A stretch of 64,000 nucleotides of DNA from Candidatus Aquabacterium excrementipullorum (GTDB taxonomy: Bacteria > Pseudomonadota > Gammaproteobacteria > Burkholderiales > Burkholderiaceae_C). The stretch lies in NCBI GenBank assembly GCA_019112875.1, contig DXIO01000091.1, positions 1 through 64,000 on the forward strand, in the 5' to 3' direction. The position numbers were made by a program, and so were the translations under genes. A model generated the notes under the pieces. It saw nothing but the letters and a program-made list of their open reading frames with translations. It did not search any database and was not told where the DNA came from. Within the stretch, counting starts at the first letter, position 1. The number at the start of each line of letters is the position of its first letter. Shown piece by piece: positions 50,512-59,527 of the stretch.

Positions 50512-51243
50512 ATGCAGAATCTGGACAGCCTGGAAGGCCGCACGGCCTTCGTCACGGGGGCCGGCAGCGGCCTGGGGGCCGCGATCGCTGGCCGGCTCGT
50601 GCGCGCCAATGCGCGCGTGGTGCTGGCCGACATCGTCGAGGACAAGGCCCGAGCCACCGCCAAGGGCCTCGACCCCGGAGGCGACCGCACCCTTGCGCTC
50701 AAGCTGGACGTGGCCGACGAGCAGGGGGTTGCGACAGCGCTCCAGGCCGCGCAAGAACGCTTCGGCGCCCTGGACATCCTGGTCAACAACGCAGGCACCG
50801 ATGTCACGGCATCACTGGACGAGGTCAGTGTCCAGGACTGGTCGCGCGTGCTCGACACCAACCTGCTGGGCCCGCTGCTGCTGAGCAAGGCCGCATTGCC
50901 CGCCTTGCGCAGGAGCCGTGGGCACATCGTGAACATCGCCTCCACAGCGGCCTTGCGGGCCTGGCCCAATGCCAGCGCCTACCATGCCAGCAAGTGGGGA
51001 CTTCGCGGCCTGTCCCAGGCACTGCACACGGAACTGCGCTCGAGCAACATCCGGGTGTCCACAGTGATCGCTGGCGGCATGCGCACGCCCTTCCTGCTGG
51101 AGCGCTTTCCCGACCTGGATCAGTCCAAGCTGCAGGACCCGGCCGCGGTGGCCGAGGCCGTGCACTTTTTGCTGAGCCTGCCGCCCGAATCGGTGATCGC
51201 CGAGATCTCGGTGCTGCCCCGGGAAGAAACCTCATGGCCTTGA
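50512..51243 (+). CDS. SDR family oxidoreductase
   Basis: Short-chain dehydrogenase/reductase of 243 residues. Nucleotide motif TGAGSGLGAAIA, NNAGT (NNAG), active-site Ser in IVNIASTAALRAW and YHASK (YxxxK, Tyr at about residue 153). An in-frame ATG at 50494 exists but AAAAGGA is correctly spaced for 50512. Substrate unknown; from context a sugar or sugar-nucleotide could be modified. It overlaps the next gene by ten bases. Confidence 0.88.
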   Translation: MQNLDSLEGRTAFVTGAGSGLGAAIAGRLVRANARVVLADIVEDKARATAKGLDPGGDRTLALKLDVADEQGVATALQAAQERFGALDILVNNAGTDVTASLDEVSVQDWSRVLDTNLLGPLLLSKAALPALRRSRGHIVNIASTAALRAWPNASAYHASKWGLRGLSQALHTELRSSNIRVSTVIAGGMRTPFLLERFPDLDQSKLQDPAAVAEAVHFLLSLPPESVIAEISVLPREETSWP

Positions 51244-51803
51244 GCAGCACGCCTGCGGTCTTCCTGGACAAGGACGGCACCCTGGTGCACGACGTGCCCT
51301 ACAACGTCGACCCGAAACTTGTCCGCCTCACCCCGTTCGCGCTGGAGGGGCTGCGTCTGCTGCAGGCGCACGGCTACCGGCTCGTCATGGTGTCGAATCA
51401 GCCGGGGCTGGCGCGCGGCCTGTTCGATCGCCACGCGCTGTCACGCTTGCTGTCGCACCTCTGCGCCCTGCTGCAGGCCCATGGCGTGCGCCTGGACAGC
51501 GTCCACGTGTGCCCGCATTCCCCCCAGTTGACGCCGGGCTGCGGCTGCCGCAAACCCGCCCCCGGCCTGCTGAGGCAGGCCGCAGACCTGCATGGCATCG
51601 ACATGGAACGCTCCTGGATGGTGGGGGACATCCTGGACGACGTCGAAGCCGGACACCGTGCGGGCTGCCGCAGCGTGCTGCTGGATGTCGGCAACGAAAC
51701 GCTGTGGGACCTGTCGCAGGGCCGTGTGCCCGATGTACGCGCCGCTCATCTGCTGGAAGCCGCCCTGGCCATCACCTCCACCTCACAGAGGATCACCTCA
51801 TGA
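51234..51803 (+). CDS. HAD-IIIA phosphatase (GmhB-like)
   Basis: 189 residues. HAD motifs: FLDKDGTLV (nucleophile Asp in DKDGT), VSNQPGLARG (motif II), and MVGDILDDVEAG (motif IV). A GmhB-type zinc loop is seen: CPHSPQLTPGCGCRKP. The family includes D-glycero-beta-D-manno-heptose 1,7-bisphosphate 7-phosphatase and histidinol-phosphate phosphatase, so a sugar phosphate is the likely substrate. Coupled to the carbamoyltransferase gene (ATGA). Confidence 0.85.
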   Translation: MALSSTPAVFLDKDGTLVHDVPYNVDPKLVRLTPFALEGLRLLQAHGYRLVMVSNQPGLARGLFDRHALSRLLSHLCALLQAHGVRLDSVHVCPHSPQLTPGCGCRKPAPGLLRQAADLHGIDMERSWMVGDILDDVEAGHRAGCRSVLLDVGNETLWDLSQGRVPDVRAAHLLEAALAITSTSQRITS

Positions 51804-53602
51804 TCACACTGGGCATCAATGCCGCCTTCCACGATTCGGCCGCCGTCATCGTCGTCGATGGCGAACTCGTCGCCGCCGCCGAGGAAGAACGCTTCACCCG
51901 CATCAAGCATGGCAAACGCCCCCTGCCCTTCACGGCCTGGGAACTGCCGTTCAATGCCATCGACTTCTGCCTGGAGCGTGCCGGGATCAACCTGGTCGAT
52001 GTGGACCACGTGGCCTACAGCTACGACCCGCGCCGCTTCCTTCGGCAGCACGGCATCGGTGCCACCATCTCGCTTCCACTGGAGCCCTCTGCGCAACCTG
52101 CGGCCGAACGCAAGGGCTGGGACAACCCCTGGGACCCTCTGTTCGCCGCCTACATCGTGAACGCGCCGCGCCAGCTGGCCAGCGGTGCACCTCACCACCT
52201 GCAGAAGCGCTTCGCCGGCGCGCGGCATGACGGCCCCTACCGATTCCACTTCATCGACCACCACCTAAGTCACCAGGCCAGTGCCTTCCTGGCCTCACCC
52301 TTCGATCACTGCGCCGTGATGACACTGGATGGACGGGGCGAAGAGACCACCACCTCCTATGGCGTGTACCGTCACGATGCCTACGAGCCCATCGGCGAGG
52401 TGTTGATGCCGCACTCGCTGGGTCTGCTCTATGAGCGGATCACCAGCCACCTGGGCTTCCTGCACTCGTCCGACGAGTACAAGGTGATGGCCCTGGCCGC
52501 GCTGGGCAAGCCGGTCTACGAGGGTTTGCTGCGCGAGCATGTGAAAGTGACAGGCGACGGTCACTACGTGATCCTGCCCCTGGACCTGTCCACGCTGTTC
52601 GGCCCGCCCCGCGAGCGTGGCGCACCGATGGCGCAGTGCCACTTCGACCTGGCCGCCTCGCTGCAGGCCGTGCTGGAAGACACCGTGCTGCAGCTGGGCA
52701 CCTGGCTGCGCGAGGTCAGCGGTGAACGCCGCCTGGCCATGGCCGGGGGCGTCGCCCTGAATTGCGTGATGAACGCCCGCCTGCGCGACAGCGGCATCTT
52801 CGATGAAGTGTGGGTACAACCGGCGGCGGGGGATGCCGGCACCGCGCTGGGTGCGGCCCTGTGGATCGATGCGCGCGAACGGCACAAGGCGGTACCTGCG
52901 CCGGCCGCGCTGCTGGCCCCCAAGAGCGATGCAGGGCAGCTGGCCCCTCGCCGCTGGCAAATGACGCACGCTTACCTGGGCCCGGAGTTCAGCGACGAGG
53001 AGATCGAAGCCTTCCTGACATGGGCCAAGCTGCCCTACCAGGTGCTGCATGATCCTGAGCAGGCCACGGCCCGGCTGCTGGCCGATGGCAAAGTGATCGG
53101 CTGGTTCCAGGGGCGCATGGAGTTCGGCCCTCGCGCGCTGGGCGGGCGCTCCATCCTGGCCTCGCCACTGCAGGCGGAGATGCAGGCCCGCCTCAACGAA
53201 CTCAAGGACCGCGAAGACTTCCGCCCCGTGGCCCCGGCCGTCACGCAGGAGGCCATGGCCGAGTGGTTCACGCCGGCGGATGCCAATGGCGGGCGCTCGC
53301 CCTTCATGCTCTTCATCTACGACGTGCAGCCTGGCCAGGCCGACCGCATCCCGGCCGCCTGCCACACCGACCGCACCGCACGCATCCAGACCGTGACGGC
53401 CGAGACCCATCCGCGTTACCACGGCCTGATCAAGGCGTTCGGTGAACTGACCGGGGTCCCGGTGCTGATCAACACGTCGTTCAACGTGCGCGGCGAGCCG
53501 GTGGTCTGCACGCCCAAGGACGCGATCAACGCCTTCCACAGCACGCCGATCGACGCCCTGGTGATTGGCCGCTGCCTCCTGCTCAAGGAGTCGACCACAT
53601 GA
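51800..53602 (+). CDS. Carbamoyltransferase (NodU/CmcH/TobZ family)
   Basis: 600 residues. The N-terminal Kae1-like domain ([34 protein letters not shown]; metal-site HxxxH in [19 protein letters not shown]) makes carbamoyl-adenylate from carbamoyl phosphate and ATP. The C-terminal YrdC-like part contains [21 protein letters not shown] and [15 protein letters not shown], both diagnostic. Members O-carbamoylate sugars in Nod factors and antibiotics. Here, flanked by four sugar-related genes, an O-carbamoylated glycan is the likely product. Overlaps HAD and GT2 genes by four bases on both sides. Confidence 0.93.
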   Translation: MITLGINAAFHDSAAVIVVDGELVAAAEEERFTRIKHGKRPLPFTAWELPFNAIDFCLERAGINLVDVDHVAYSYDPRRFLRQHGIGATISLPLEPSAQPAAERKGWDNPWDPLFAAYIVNAPRQLASGAPHHLQKRFAGARHDGPYRFHFIDHHLSHQASAFLASPFDHCAVMTLDGRGEETTTSYGVYRHDAYEPIGEVLMPHSLGLLYERITSHLGFLHSSDEYKVMALAALGKPVYEGLLREHVKVTGDGHYVILPLDLSTLFGPPRERGAPMAQCHFDLAASLQAVLEDTVLQLGTWLREVSGERRLAMAGGVALNCVMNARLRDSGIFDEVWVQPAAGDAGTALGAALWIDARERHKAVPAPAALLAPKSDAGQLAPRRWQMTHAYLGPEFSDEEIEAFLTWAKLPYQVLHDPEQATARLLADGKVIGWFQGRMEFGPRALGGRSILASPLQAEMQARLNELKDREDFRPVAPAVTQEAMAEWFTPADANGGRSPFMLFIYDVQPGQADRIPAACHTDRTARIQTVTAETHPRYHGLIKAFGELTGVPVLINTSFNVRGEPVVCTPKDAINAFHSTPIDALVIGRCLLLKESTT

Positions 53603-54573
53603 TTCCGACCATCGCCGTCGTCATCGCGACCTACCGGCGCCCGCACCTGCTGCGCCGATGCCTGGAGGCCCTGCTGCGGCAAAGCGTGCCAGCCTCGACA
53701 TTCGAGATCGTGATCGTGGACGACGGCCGCAGCCACGACACGCAGCAGGTGGTCGAAGAGTTCGCGCGGCGCACCCAGGGTGCACCGGCAGTGCGCTACC
53801 TGCAGCCCCAGGGCACGCGAGGCCCGGCGGGCGCGCGCAATCGGGGCTGGCGTGCGTCGGCCGCTCCCATCATCGCCTTCACCGACGACGACACCGTGCC
53901 CGATGGCCACTGGCTGCGCGAAGGCTACCGGGCACTCAGCCGCGATGTGGTGGCCGTGGGAGGCCGCCTGGTGGTGCCGGTGAACGCAATCCCCACCGAC
54001 CATGAGCGCAACACGCAAGGCCTGGAGCGCGCCGAGTTCGCCACCGCCAATGCCTTCGTGTGGCGCACGGCGCTCGAGCTTGTTGGGGGCTTCGACGAGC
54101 GCTTCCAGCGCGCATGGCGCGAGGACTCCGACCTGCACTTCTCACTGATGGAGCGCGCCGGCCAGGTCGGGTGGGCACCCGCCGCCGTGGTGGTGCACCC
54201 CGTGCGGGCGGAACCGTGGGGCGTGTCACTGCGGCAGCAGGCCAACGTCTTCTTCGATGCACTGCTGTTCAAGAAGCACCCCAAGTTGTACCGCCTGAAG
54301 GTCAGGCCCGCCCCGCCCTGGCGCTACTACCTCATCGTCGGCGCCTTCGCCGTCGGTCTGCTCCTGCTCGTTTCGGGCCAGGCGACGACCGGCTTGCTGG
54401 CCTGGCTCGTGGCCCTGGGCGGCATCACCTCGCTCGCGCACCAGCGCCTGCGCGGCACGCTCAAATCACCGGCCCACGTGGCCGACATGGTCCTCACGTC
54501 CGCTGCCATCCCCTTCCTGTCGGTCTACTGGCGGGTGCGCGGTGCCCTTCACTTCAAAGTGTTCTTCATCTAA
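53599..54573 (+). CDS. Membrane-bound glycosyltransferase family 2 protein
   Basis: 324 residues. GT2 start AVVIATYRRPHLLRRCLEALL with FEIVIVDDGRSHDT, donor-site FTDDDTVPDGHWLREGYRAL, a GGFDERFQRAWREDSDLHF acceptor segment (ED motif at about residue 175), and two C-terminal membrane helices (YYLIVGAFAVGLLLLVSG and following). The last helices suggest that the acceptor is membrane bound. The start overlaps the carbamoyltransferase stop. Confidence 0.88.
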   Translation: MIPTIAVVIATYRRPHLLRRCLEALLRQSVPASTFEIVIVDDGRSHDTQQVVEEFARRTQGAPAVRYLQPQGTRGPAGARNRGWRASAAPIIAFTDDDTVPDGHWLREGYRALSRDVVAVGGRLVVPVNAIPTDHERNTQGLERAEFATANAFVWRTALELVGGFDERFQRAWREDSDLHFSLMERAGQVGWAPAAVVVHPVRAEPWGVSLRQQANVFFDALLFKKHPKLYRLKVRPAPPWRYYLIVGAFAVGLLLLVSGQATTGLLAWLVALGGITSLAHQRLRGTLKSPAHVADMVLTSAAIPFLSVYWRVRGALHFKVFFI

Positions 54574-55521
54574 ATGGCCAAGCGACTGCGCATCCTCACC
54601 TGGCACGTGCATGGCAACTACATGTACTACCTCAGTCAGGTCCCGCACGACTTCTATCTCGTGCGCGATCCGGTGCTGTCAACCCACCGAGGTGGGCGCG
54701 GCAGCACGCTGCCCTGGGGCGACAACGTGCATGATGCGCCGGTGGAGCAGCTGCGCGACATGGCGTTCGACGTCGTCCTCTACCAGGCACGTCCGGGCTA
54801 CGAGCAGGACCGGTTCAACCTGCTGAGCGCCGCGCAGCGCCATTTGCCCAGCATCTACCTCGAGCACGATCCGCCGCAGGAGCACGCGACCAACACGCGC
54901 CACTGGGTGCAGGACACAGGCACGCTGCTGGTCCACGTGACGCCTTTCAACGCCCTGATGTGGGATGCGGGTATCACACCGACATGCGTGGTGGAACATG
55001 GCGTGCGCCTGCTGGCCGAGGCAAGCTACACAGGCGAACGCAGGGAAGGCATCGTGGTGGTCAACAACATCGACCGGCGTGGCCGGCGGCTGGGTGCCGA
55101 TGTGTTCGAACAGGTGCGGCAGCAGGTACCGCTCACGCTGGTGGGCATGGGAGCCACCCGCATGGACGGCGCCGGTGAAGTTCCCAACGACCGCCTGCCC
55201 CCCGTGATGGCCGAACATCGGTTCTTCTTCAACCCCATCCGCTACACCAGCCTGGGCCTGGCGGTGATCGAAGCCATGATGGTGGGCGTGCCCGTCGTGG
55301 GGTTGGCCACGACAGAGCTGGTGACCGTTCTGCACAACGGCGTCAACGGGCTCATAGACACGCGGGTGGACCGCCTGGTCGACGGGATGCGCCACCTACT
55401 GGACGATCACGCCGACGCCCGCCGCATGGGTGAGTTGGGTCGCCGGACAGCGCTGGAGCGCTTCCACATCGAGCGCTTCGTGGGCGACTGGATGGCGGTG
55501 TTCCGCCAGGTGGCCGGCTGA
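54574..55521 (+). CDS. Glycosyltransferase family 1-like protein
   Basis: 315 residues. GT-B type with a weak N-terminal domain (RILTWHVHGNYMYYLSQVPHDFYLV) and a C-terminal donor site FFFNPIRYTSLGLAVIEAMMVGVPVVGLATTEL, corresponding to the ExxxxxxE region. The family is shorter than usual (no full second lobe extension) but complete here. It starts directly after the GT2 stop with no gap, last gene of the operon. Confidence 0.8.
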   Translation: MAKRLRILTWHVHGNYMYYLSQVPHDFYLVRDPVLSTHRGGRGSTLPWGDNVHDAPVEQLRDMAFDVVLYQARPGYEQDRFNLLSAAQRHLPSIYLEHDPPQEHATNTRHWVQDTGTLLVHVTPFNALMWDAGITPTCVVEHGVRLLAEASYTGERREGIVVVNNIDRRGRRLGADVFEQVRQQVPLTLVGMGATRMDGAGEVPNDRLPPVMAEHRFFFNPIRYTSLGLAVIEAMMVGVPVVGLATTELVTVLHNGVNGLIDTRVDRLVDGMRHLLDDHADARRMGELGRRTALERFHIERFVGDWMAVFRQVAG

Positions 55522-55557
55522 GCACGGGCACGCACCGCGAGGGCGTGCCCACCGCCA

Positions 55558-56652
55558 TCAACGCGTGGCAGCGGGCGCGCGCGGGGTGACGACCGGCACG
55601 TGGGCGGCGGGCCAGCCCACCGTGTGGCCGTCCGCACCGCCCTCGTGGAGCAAGGGTGCCGGGGCGGCCACGTGGCTGCGGACTTCATGGGCCACCTCGC
55701 CCCGTGTCAGCAACTCGTCGAAGTAGGCGATGGTGCGACGCAGTCCTTCTTCGAGGGGCACCGTGGGCGCCCAGCCCAGTTCCTGGCGGGCCAGCGAGAT
55801 GTCCGGGCAGCGTTGCAGAGGATCGTCCGCAGGCAAGGGTTTGACGATGATGGCCGACGACGAGCCGGTCAGCTTGAGGATCGTTTCCGCCAGTTCGGCG
55901 ATGGTGGATTCACGTGGATTGCCCAGGTTGACAGGCCCGATGAAGGCCTCACGCGTGTCCATCAGACGGATGCAGGCCTCGATCAGATCGTCGCGGTAGC
56001 AGAAGGAGCGGGTCTGCGAGCCATCACCATACACCGTGATGGGCTGCCCCTTGAGCGCCTGCACGATGAAGTTGGACACCACGCGCCCATCGTTGGGGTG
56101 CATGCCCGGGCCGAAGGTGTTGAAGAAGCGAGCCACCTTGATCCGGACCTTGTGCTGGCGGTGGTAATCGAAGAACAGCGTCTCCGCGCAACGCTTGCCT
56201 TCGTCGTAGCAGGCGCGCGGCCCCACGCTGCTGACGTGGCCGCGGTAGCTCTCGGTCTGAGGGTGCACGGTCGGATCGCCATAGACCTCGCTGGTGGAGG
56301 CCTGCAGGATGCACGCGCCCACACGCTTGGCCAGGCCCAGCATGTTGATGGCACCGTGCACACTGGTCTTGGTCGTGCTGACCGGGTCATGCTGGTAATG
56401 GATGGGCGAGGCGGGGCAGGCGAAGTTGTAGATCTCGTCGACCTCCACGTACAGCGGGAAGGTCACGTCGTGCCGCATCAGCTCGAAACGGGGATGGTCC
56501 AGCAGGTGGGCCACATTGCCACGACGGCCGGTGAAGAAGTTGTCGACGCAGACCACCTCGTGGCCCAGGTCCAGCAGGCGCTCGCACAGGTGCGAGCCCA
56601 GGAAGCCGGCACCGCCGGTCACGAGGATGGACTTCCGCAAAGGGTCGATCAT
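55558..56652 (-). CDS. UDP-glucuronate decarboxylase (UDP-xylose synthase)
   Basis: Extended SDR of 364 residues. NAD motif [18 protein letters not shown], then [13 protein letters not shown] and [32 protein letters not shown], both characteristic of [12 protein letters not shown], catalytic YDEGKR (YxxxK variant at about residue 150), and [10 protein letters not shown]. It converts UDP-glucuronate to UDP-xylose, a donor for glycan synthesis. The Pro/Ala-rich C-terminal 35 residues are an extension. MIDPL at 56652 is chosen: GGAG lies 7 bases ahead. A sigma-54-type element lies about 60-70 bp upstream. Confidence 0.9.
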   Translation of the reverse strand: MIDPLRKSILVTGGAGFLGSHLCERLLDLGHEVVCVDNFFTGRRGNVAHLLDHPRFELMRHDVTFPLYVEVDEIYNFACPASPIHYQHDPVSTTKTSVHGAINMLGLAKRVGACILQASTSEVYGDPTVHPQTESYRGHVSSVGPRACYDEGKRCAETLFFDYHRQHKVRIKVARFFNTFGPGMHPNDGRVVSNFIVQALKGQPITVYGDGSQTRSFCYRDDLIEACIRLMDTREAFIGPVNLGNPRESTIAELAETILKLTGSSSAIIVKPLPADDPLQRCPDISLARQELGWAPTVPLEEGLRRTIAYFDELLTRGEVAHEVRSHVAAPAPLLHEGGADGHTVGWPAAHVPVVTPRAPAATR

Positions 56653-56708
56653 GGTCATGCTCCGGCAGGAAAGAGGCGTTGGGGGAAGATGGACTGGGTT
56701 GCACGGCC

Positions 56709-56724
56709 GGCAATCGGCATGCCT
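56709..56724 (-). promoter_or_regulatory. Candidate sigma-54 promoter of the UDP-xylose synthase gene
   Basis: Minus-strand AGGCAT-GCCGA-TTGCC, two mismatches, spacing exact, immediately after the stop of the upstream glycosyltransferase gene. Confidence 0.5.
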
Positions 56725-57843
56725 TCAAACCGCTGCGATCGGCGCTCGCGCCAGTTGCGCGTGCACGCGTTCGATCACCGCGGCCGACTGCACCGCCAGG
56801 GCACACGCATGGCCATGCGGGCATACCGCGTAAGCGCAGGGCCGACAAGGCTGGTCAGACCACAGCACCGGGTGGGTCACGGCATCGTGGGGTGCCCAGC
56901 GCGCCACATCGGCCCCGCTGCTGACCACCACGCTGGGCGTGCCCAACGCCGCGGCCACGTGCGACACCCCGGTGTCGTTGCACAGCAGCAGACGCGCGCC
57001 TTCGATCAGCGCCCCCAAGCTCCACAGCGTGGTGTGACCGCACAGGTTCACGCAGGGCACGCCCGCGAGGGCTTGCACACGCGCCAGCAACTCGGCCTCC
57101 CCCGGCACACCGGTCAGCACCACGGGCAGACCGCGCGCCACCACCGCCCGGACCACCTCGGCGAAGCGCTCCACCGGCCAGCGGCGCGATGGCAACTGCG
57201 CTCCCGCATGCACACAGACATAAGGCCGCCCGGCCAGACCTGCGCGCGCCAACAGGCCGCCGGCCTGCTCACGATCCTCCGGGGCCAAGGGGAAGGCCAG
57301 TGCGTGCCGGGTGTCCGCATGCATTGCCTCGGGCAGGCCGAACACGTCGACCAGCCGCAGCATGCGCTCCACCTCCGTTCCACGGGTGGGCCAGGGCACG
57401 CCCAGCCTCGCTTCGGGTGGCGGTGCGCCTGGCTCGTGGAAGGCGGCCACATGCCGCGCGCCCCAGCCCGCGACAAGGCTGTTCGTGAGGCTTCCGCTGC
57501 CATGCAGCTGCAGAAGAAGGTCCAGGCGAAGGGCGTGGACCTCCGCCAGGAAGCCCGGCCAGGCGGCTTCGTCCACCTCGCGCTCAGGCAGGCCAGGATG
57601 GCCCGGAAACGCCAAGAAGTCATCCACGCAGGCTTGGCGCCGTACCCAATCCCGAGCCCAGGGCAGACCGATCAGCGTGATGCGCGCGCCCGGAAAGCGC
57701 TGCCGCAGCCGATACAGCGCCGGCGTGGCGCACAACAGATCGCCGAGCACCAGCGCCCGGAACACCCCGATGCGGCGCACCGGACCGAGATGGCCGTCCA
57801 CAGCCATGGTCTGGACGGCCACGGCCTCACGCATGAACGCCAT
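56725..57843 (-). CDS. Glycosyltransferase family 9 (heptosyltransferase-like)
   Basis: 372 residues. GT9 pattern: RIGVFRALVLGDLLCATPALYRLRQRFPGARITLIG, later YVCVHAGAQLPSRRWPVERFAEVV and LLLCNDTGVSHVAAALGTPSVVV. This is the ADP-heptose-type transferase fold used in LPS core and related glycans. Cys-rich C-terminus CRPCAYAVCPHGHAC is unusual in GT9 but also occurs in the neighbouring gene. One base overlaps the upstream GT9 gene. Confidence 0.85.
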   Translation of the reverse strand: MAFMREAVAVQTMAVDGHLGPVRRIGVFRALVLGDLLCATPALYRLRQRFPGARITLIGLPWARDWVRRQACVDDFLAFPGHPGLPEREVDEAAWPGFLAEVHALRLDLLLQLHGSGSLTNSLVAGWGARHVAAFHEPGAPPPEARLGVPWPTRGTEVERMLRLVDVFGLPEAMHADTRHALAFPLAPEDREQAGGLLARAGLAGRPYVCVHAGAQLPSRRWPVERFAEVVRAVVARGLPVVLTGVPGEAELLARVQALAGVPCVNLCGHTTLWSLGALIEGARLLLCNDTGVSHVAAALGTPSVVVSSGADVARWAPHDAVTHPVLWSDQPCRPCAYAVCPHGHACALAVQSAAVIERVHAQLARAPIAAV

Positions 57844-59051
57844 CAGGCCGTCTCCGTGGAGGTGTGCCTGGCTTCACCTTCATCGCCGACGCCTGGTGCC
57901 TCGATGCCGCTCAGGTGCTCACCCAACAGCGCCAGAGCGGCCTGGGCCACTTCGTCAGCCTCGACGCCTCGAAGGCAGCCATGGCCGGCCTGGGGGCACA
58001 CGCTTTGCAGGCAGTCGCGGCACGGCACTTCGCGGTACAGCACCCGAGAGGGCACCCGCCAAGGCGTGTGCTGGGGATTGGTCAGCGCATACAGGCAGAC
58101 CACCGGGGTGCCCAAGGCCGCGGCCATGTGCATGGGCCCGCTGTTGTTGCCGATCAGCAGGCGAGCGCCCTCGATGAGCGCCGCGAACGTGCCCAATGGC
58201 CATGCGCCACTGAGGTCCAGGGCGCCCCCTTGTCCCTGGCCCAGCGCCTCATGCACCAGGGCCTGCTCGTCCGGCCCGCCGCAGAAGACGCAGGCCCATC
58301 CGGCGGTGTGCAGCGTCCGTGCCACCTCGCCGAACTCCTTCGCGGGATAGCGACGCGACGCCGCGGTGGCCCCCGGATGGAGCAGCACGTAAGGTTGCCC
58401 CGCAGGCAGGCCAGCCTCTCTCAGCGCCTCGCGCGCATCGCGGCGGTGACGCTCATCCAGGGCCATCACCAGCCGGTCGTCCCGAGGCGCGGGCATGCCT
58501 ACTTCGCACAGCAGCGCCAACTGGCGCTGTACCTCATGGCGCATGCCCGGGCCGAGTACATCGCGCTCCTTCGCCCAGGTGCTCAGCAGCCCATAGGGAT
58601 TCTCGCGCACATGCGCCAGACGCAAGGGGATGCCCGCCAGGCGGCAGAGCATGGCCATCGGCAAAGCGCTCTGCGTCAGCGTGGTGAAGATCACCGCCGC
58701 GTCGAAACGGCCCGCCCGCAGCCGCGTCAGCAAGGCCTCGTCACTGGCAGGATCGCCAGCTGGCAACGACATGCCGGGGCCTTTCACCCACGAGGCTTCG
58801 TGCACGAGCACTTCGTCCACCATGGGCAGGTAGGGTGCCAGTGCCGCGCCGGAGGGCGATGCCAGCAGACTCAGCCGGGCATGCGGCAAGGCTTGCCGGA
58901 CCGCCTTGAGCGCCGGCGTGCACATCAGCACATCACCCAGGTTGTCCAGGCGCACCAGCAGGACGGATCGTGCCTGCCGCCAGGCTTCAGGCATCGGAGG
59001 TCTGCCCGGCAAAACAGCGTCAAACCGGTGCAAAGGGGCGATGAAGGTCAT
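57843..59051 (-). CDS. Glycosyltransferase family 9 (heptosyltransferase-like)
   Basis: 402 residues. GT9 motifs SVLLVRLDNLGDVLMCTPALKAVRQALPHARLSLLASP, YVLLHPGATAASRRYPAKEFGEV and LLIGNNSGPMHMAAALGTPVV. Shares the CRDCLQSVCPQAGHGC segment with the gene at 56725-57843 and is probably its paralogue. The start MTFIAP at 59051 is chosen for AGGTGA 6 bases upstream; MPEAWR at 58994 is the alternative and would fit better with the possible promoter at 59063-59078. Confidence 0.85.
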   Translation of the reverse strand: MTFIAPLHRFDAVLPGRPPMPEAWRQARSVLLVRLDNLGDVLMCTPALKAVRQALPHARLSLLASPSGAALAPYLPMVDEVLVHEASWVKGPGMSLPAGDPASDEALLTRLRAGRFDAAVIFTTLTQSALPMAMLCRLAGIPLRLAHVRENPYGLLSTWAKERDVLGPGMRHEVQRQLALLCEVGMPAPRDDRLVMALDERHRRDAREALREAGLPAGQPYVLLHPGATAASRRYPAKEFGEVARTLHTAGWACVFCGGPDEQALVHEALGQGQGGALDLSGAWPLGTFAALIEGARLLIGNNSGPMHMAAALGTPVVCLYALTNPQHTPWRVPSRVLYREVPCRDCLQSVCPQAGHGCLRGVEADEVAQAALALLGEHLSGIEAPGVGDEGEARHTSTETA

Positions 59052-59062
59052 TCGCATCACCT

Positions 59063-59078
59063 GGCAATCGGCGTTCCC
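59063..59078 (-). promoter_or_regulatory. Possible sigma-54 promoter of the GT9 pair
   Basis: Minus-strand GGGAAC-GCCGA-TTGCC. Spacing is right, but the predicted start would fall inside the ribosome-binding site of the chosen ATG, so this only works with the downstream start. Confidence 0.3.
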
Positions 59079-59090
59079 ATACGCGGATCC

Positions 59091-59106
59091 CGGCATCCCG
59101 TTTGCC
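59091..59106 (+). promoter_or_regulatory. Candidate sigma-54 promoter of the small acidic protein gene
   Basis: CGGCAT-CCCGT-TTGCC, two mismatches, spacing exact, 47-62 bp before the start codon. Confidence 0.5.
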
Positions 59107-59152
59107 AACACCATGCAACGAGGCATGTGCCTCCCACCCTCAGGAGATCCTC

Positions 59153-59512
59153 ATGGCCACCAGCAGCATTCTCGGTGCTGAACACGCACCCGTTCTACCC
59201 TCAGGCCGGGACAGCGGCTCGCTCGGTCCGAGCGACAGTTCCGACAGCGGCAGCGATGCCGGCAGCCTCGCCCCCGAGGCAGACAGTGACCGTCAGGCCA
59301 CGGGCGAACGCGCCTCCGTGGCAGCTGAGCCTGGCCTGGAAGGAGCCGACATTTCGCCCGACCGGATCACCTCTGGCCCTGACGCTGGCGACACAGCCCG
59401 AGACGAAACGTGGACACCGGACAACAGCGCCCCACGGGCGCCAGACACCATCGAAGCGTTGGACTTCGACGACGACGCGATCGAGGACCCCGCACTCTCC
59501 AGCCGCAAGTGA
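59153..59512 (+). CDS. Small acidic low-complexity protein
   Basis: 119 residues, no signal peptide, rich in Asp, Ser, Gly and Ala (SGSLGPSDSSDSGSDAGS) and ending LDFDDDAIEDPALSSRK. Very acidic and likely disordered. No family recognised. AGGAGA lies 6 bases before the ATG. Convergent with the diguanylate cyclase gene, 15 bp apart. Confidence 0.6.
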   Translation: MATSSILGAEHAPVLPSGRDSGSLGPSDSSDSGSDAGSLAPEADSDRQATGERASVAAEPGLEGADISPDRITSGPDAGDTARDETWTPDNSAPRAPDTIEALDFDDDAIEDPALSSRK

Positions 59513-59527
59513 AGGCAGCCCTGCGGC

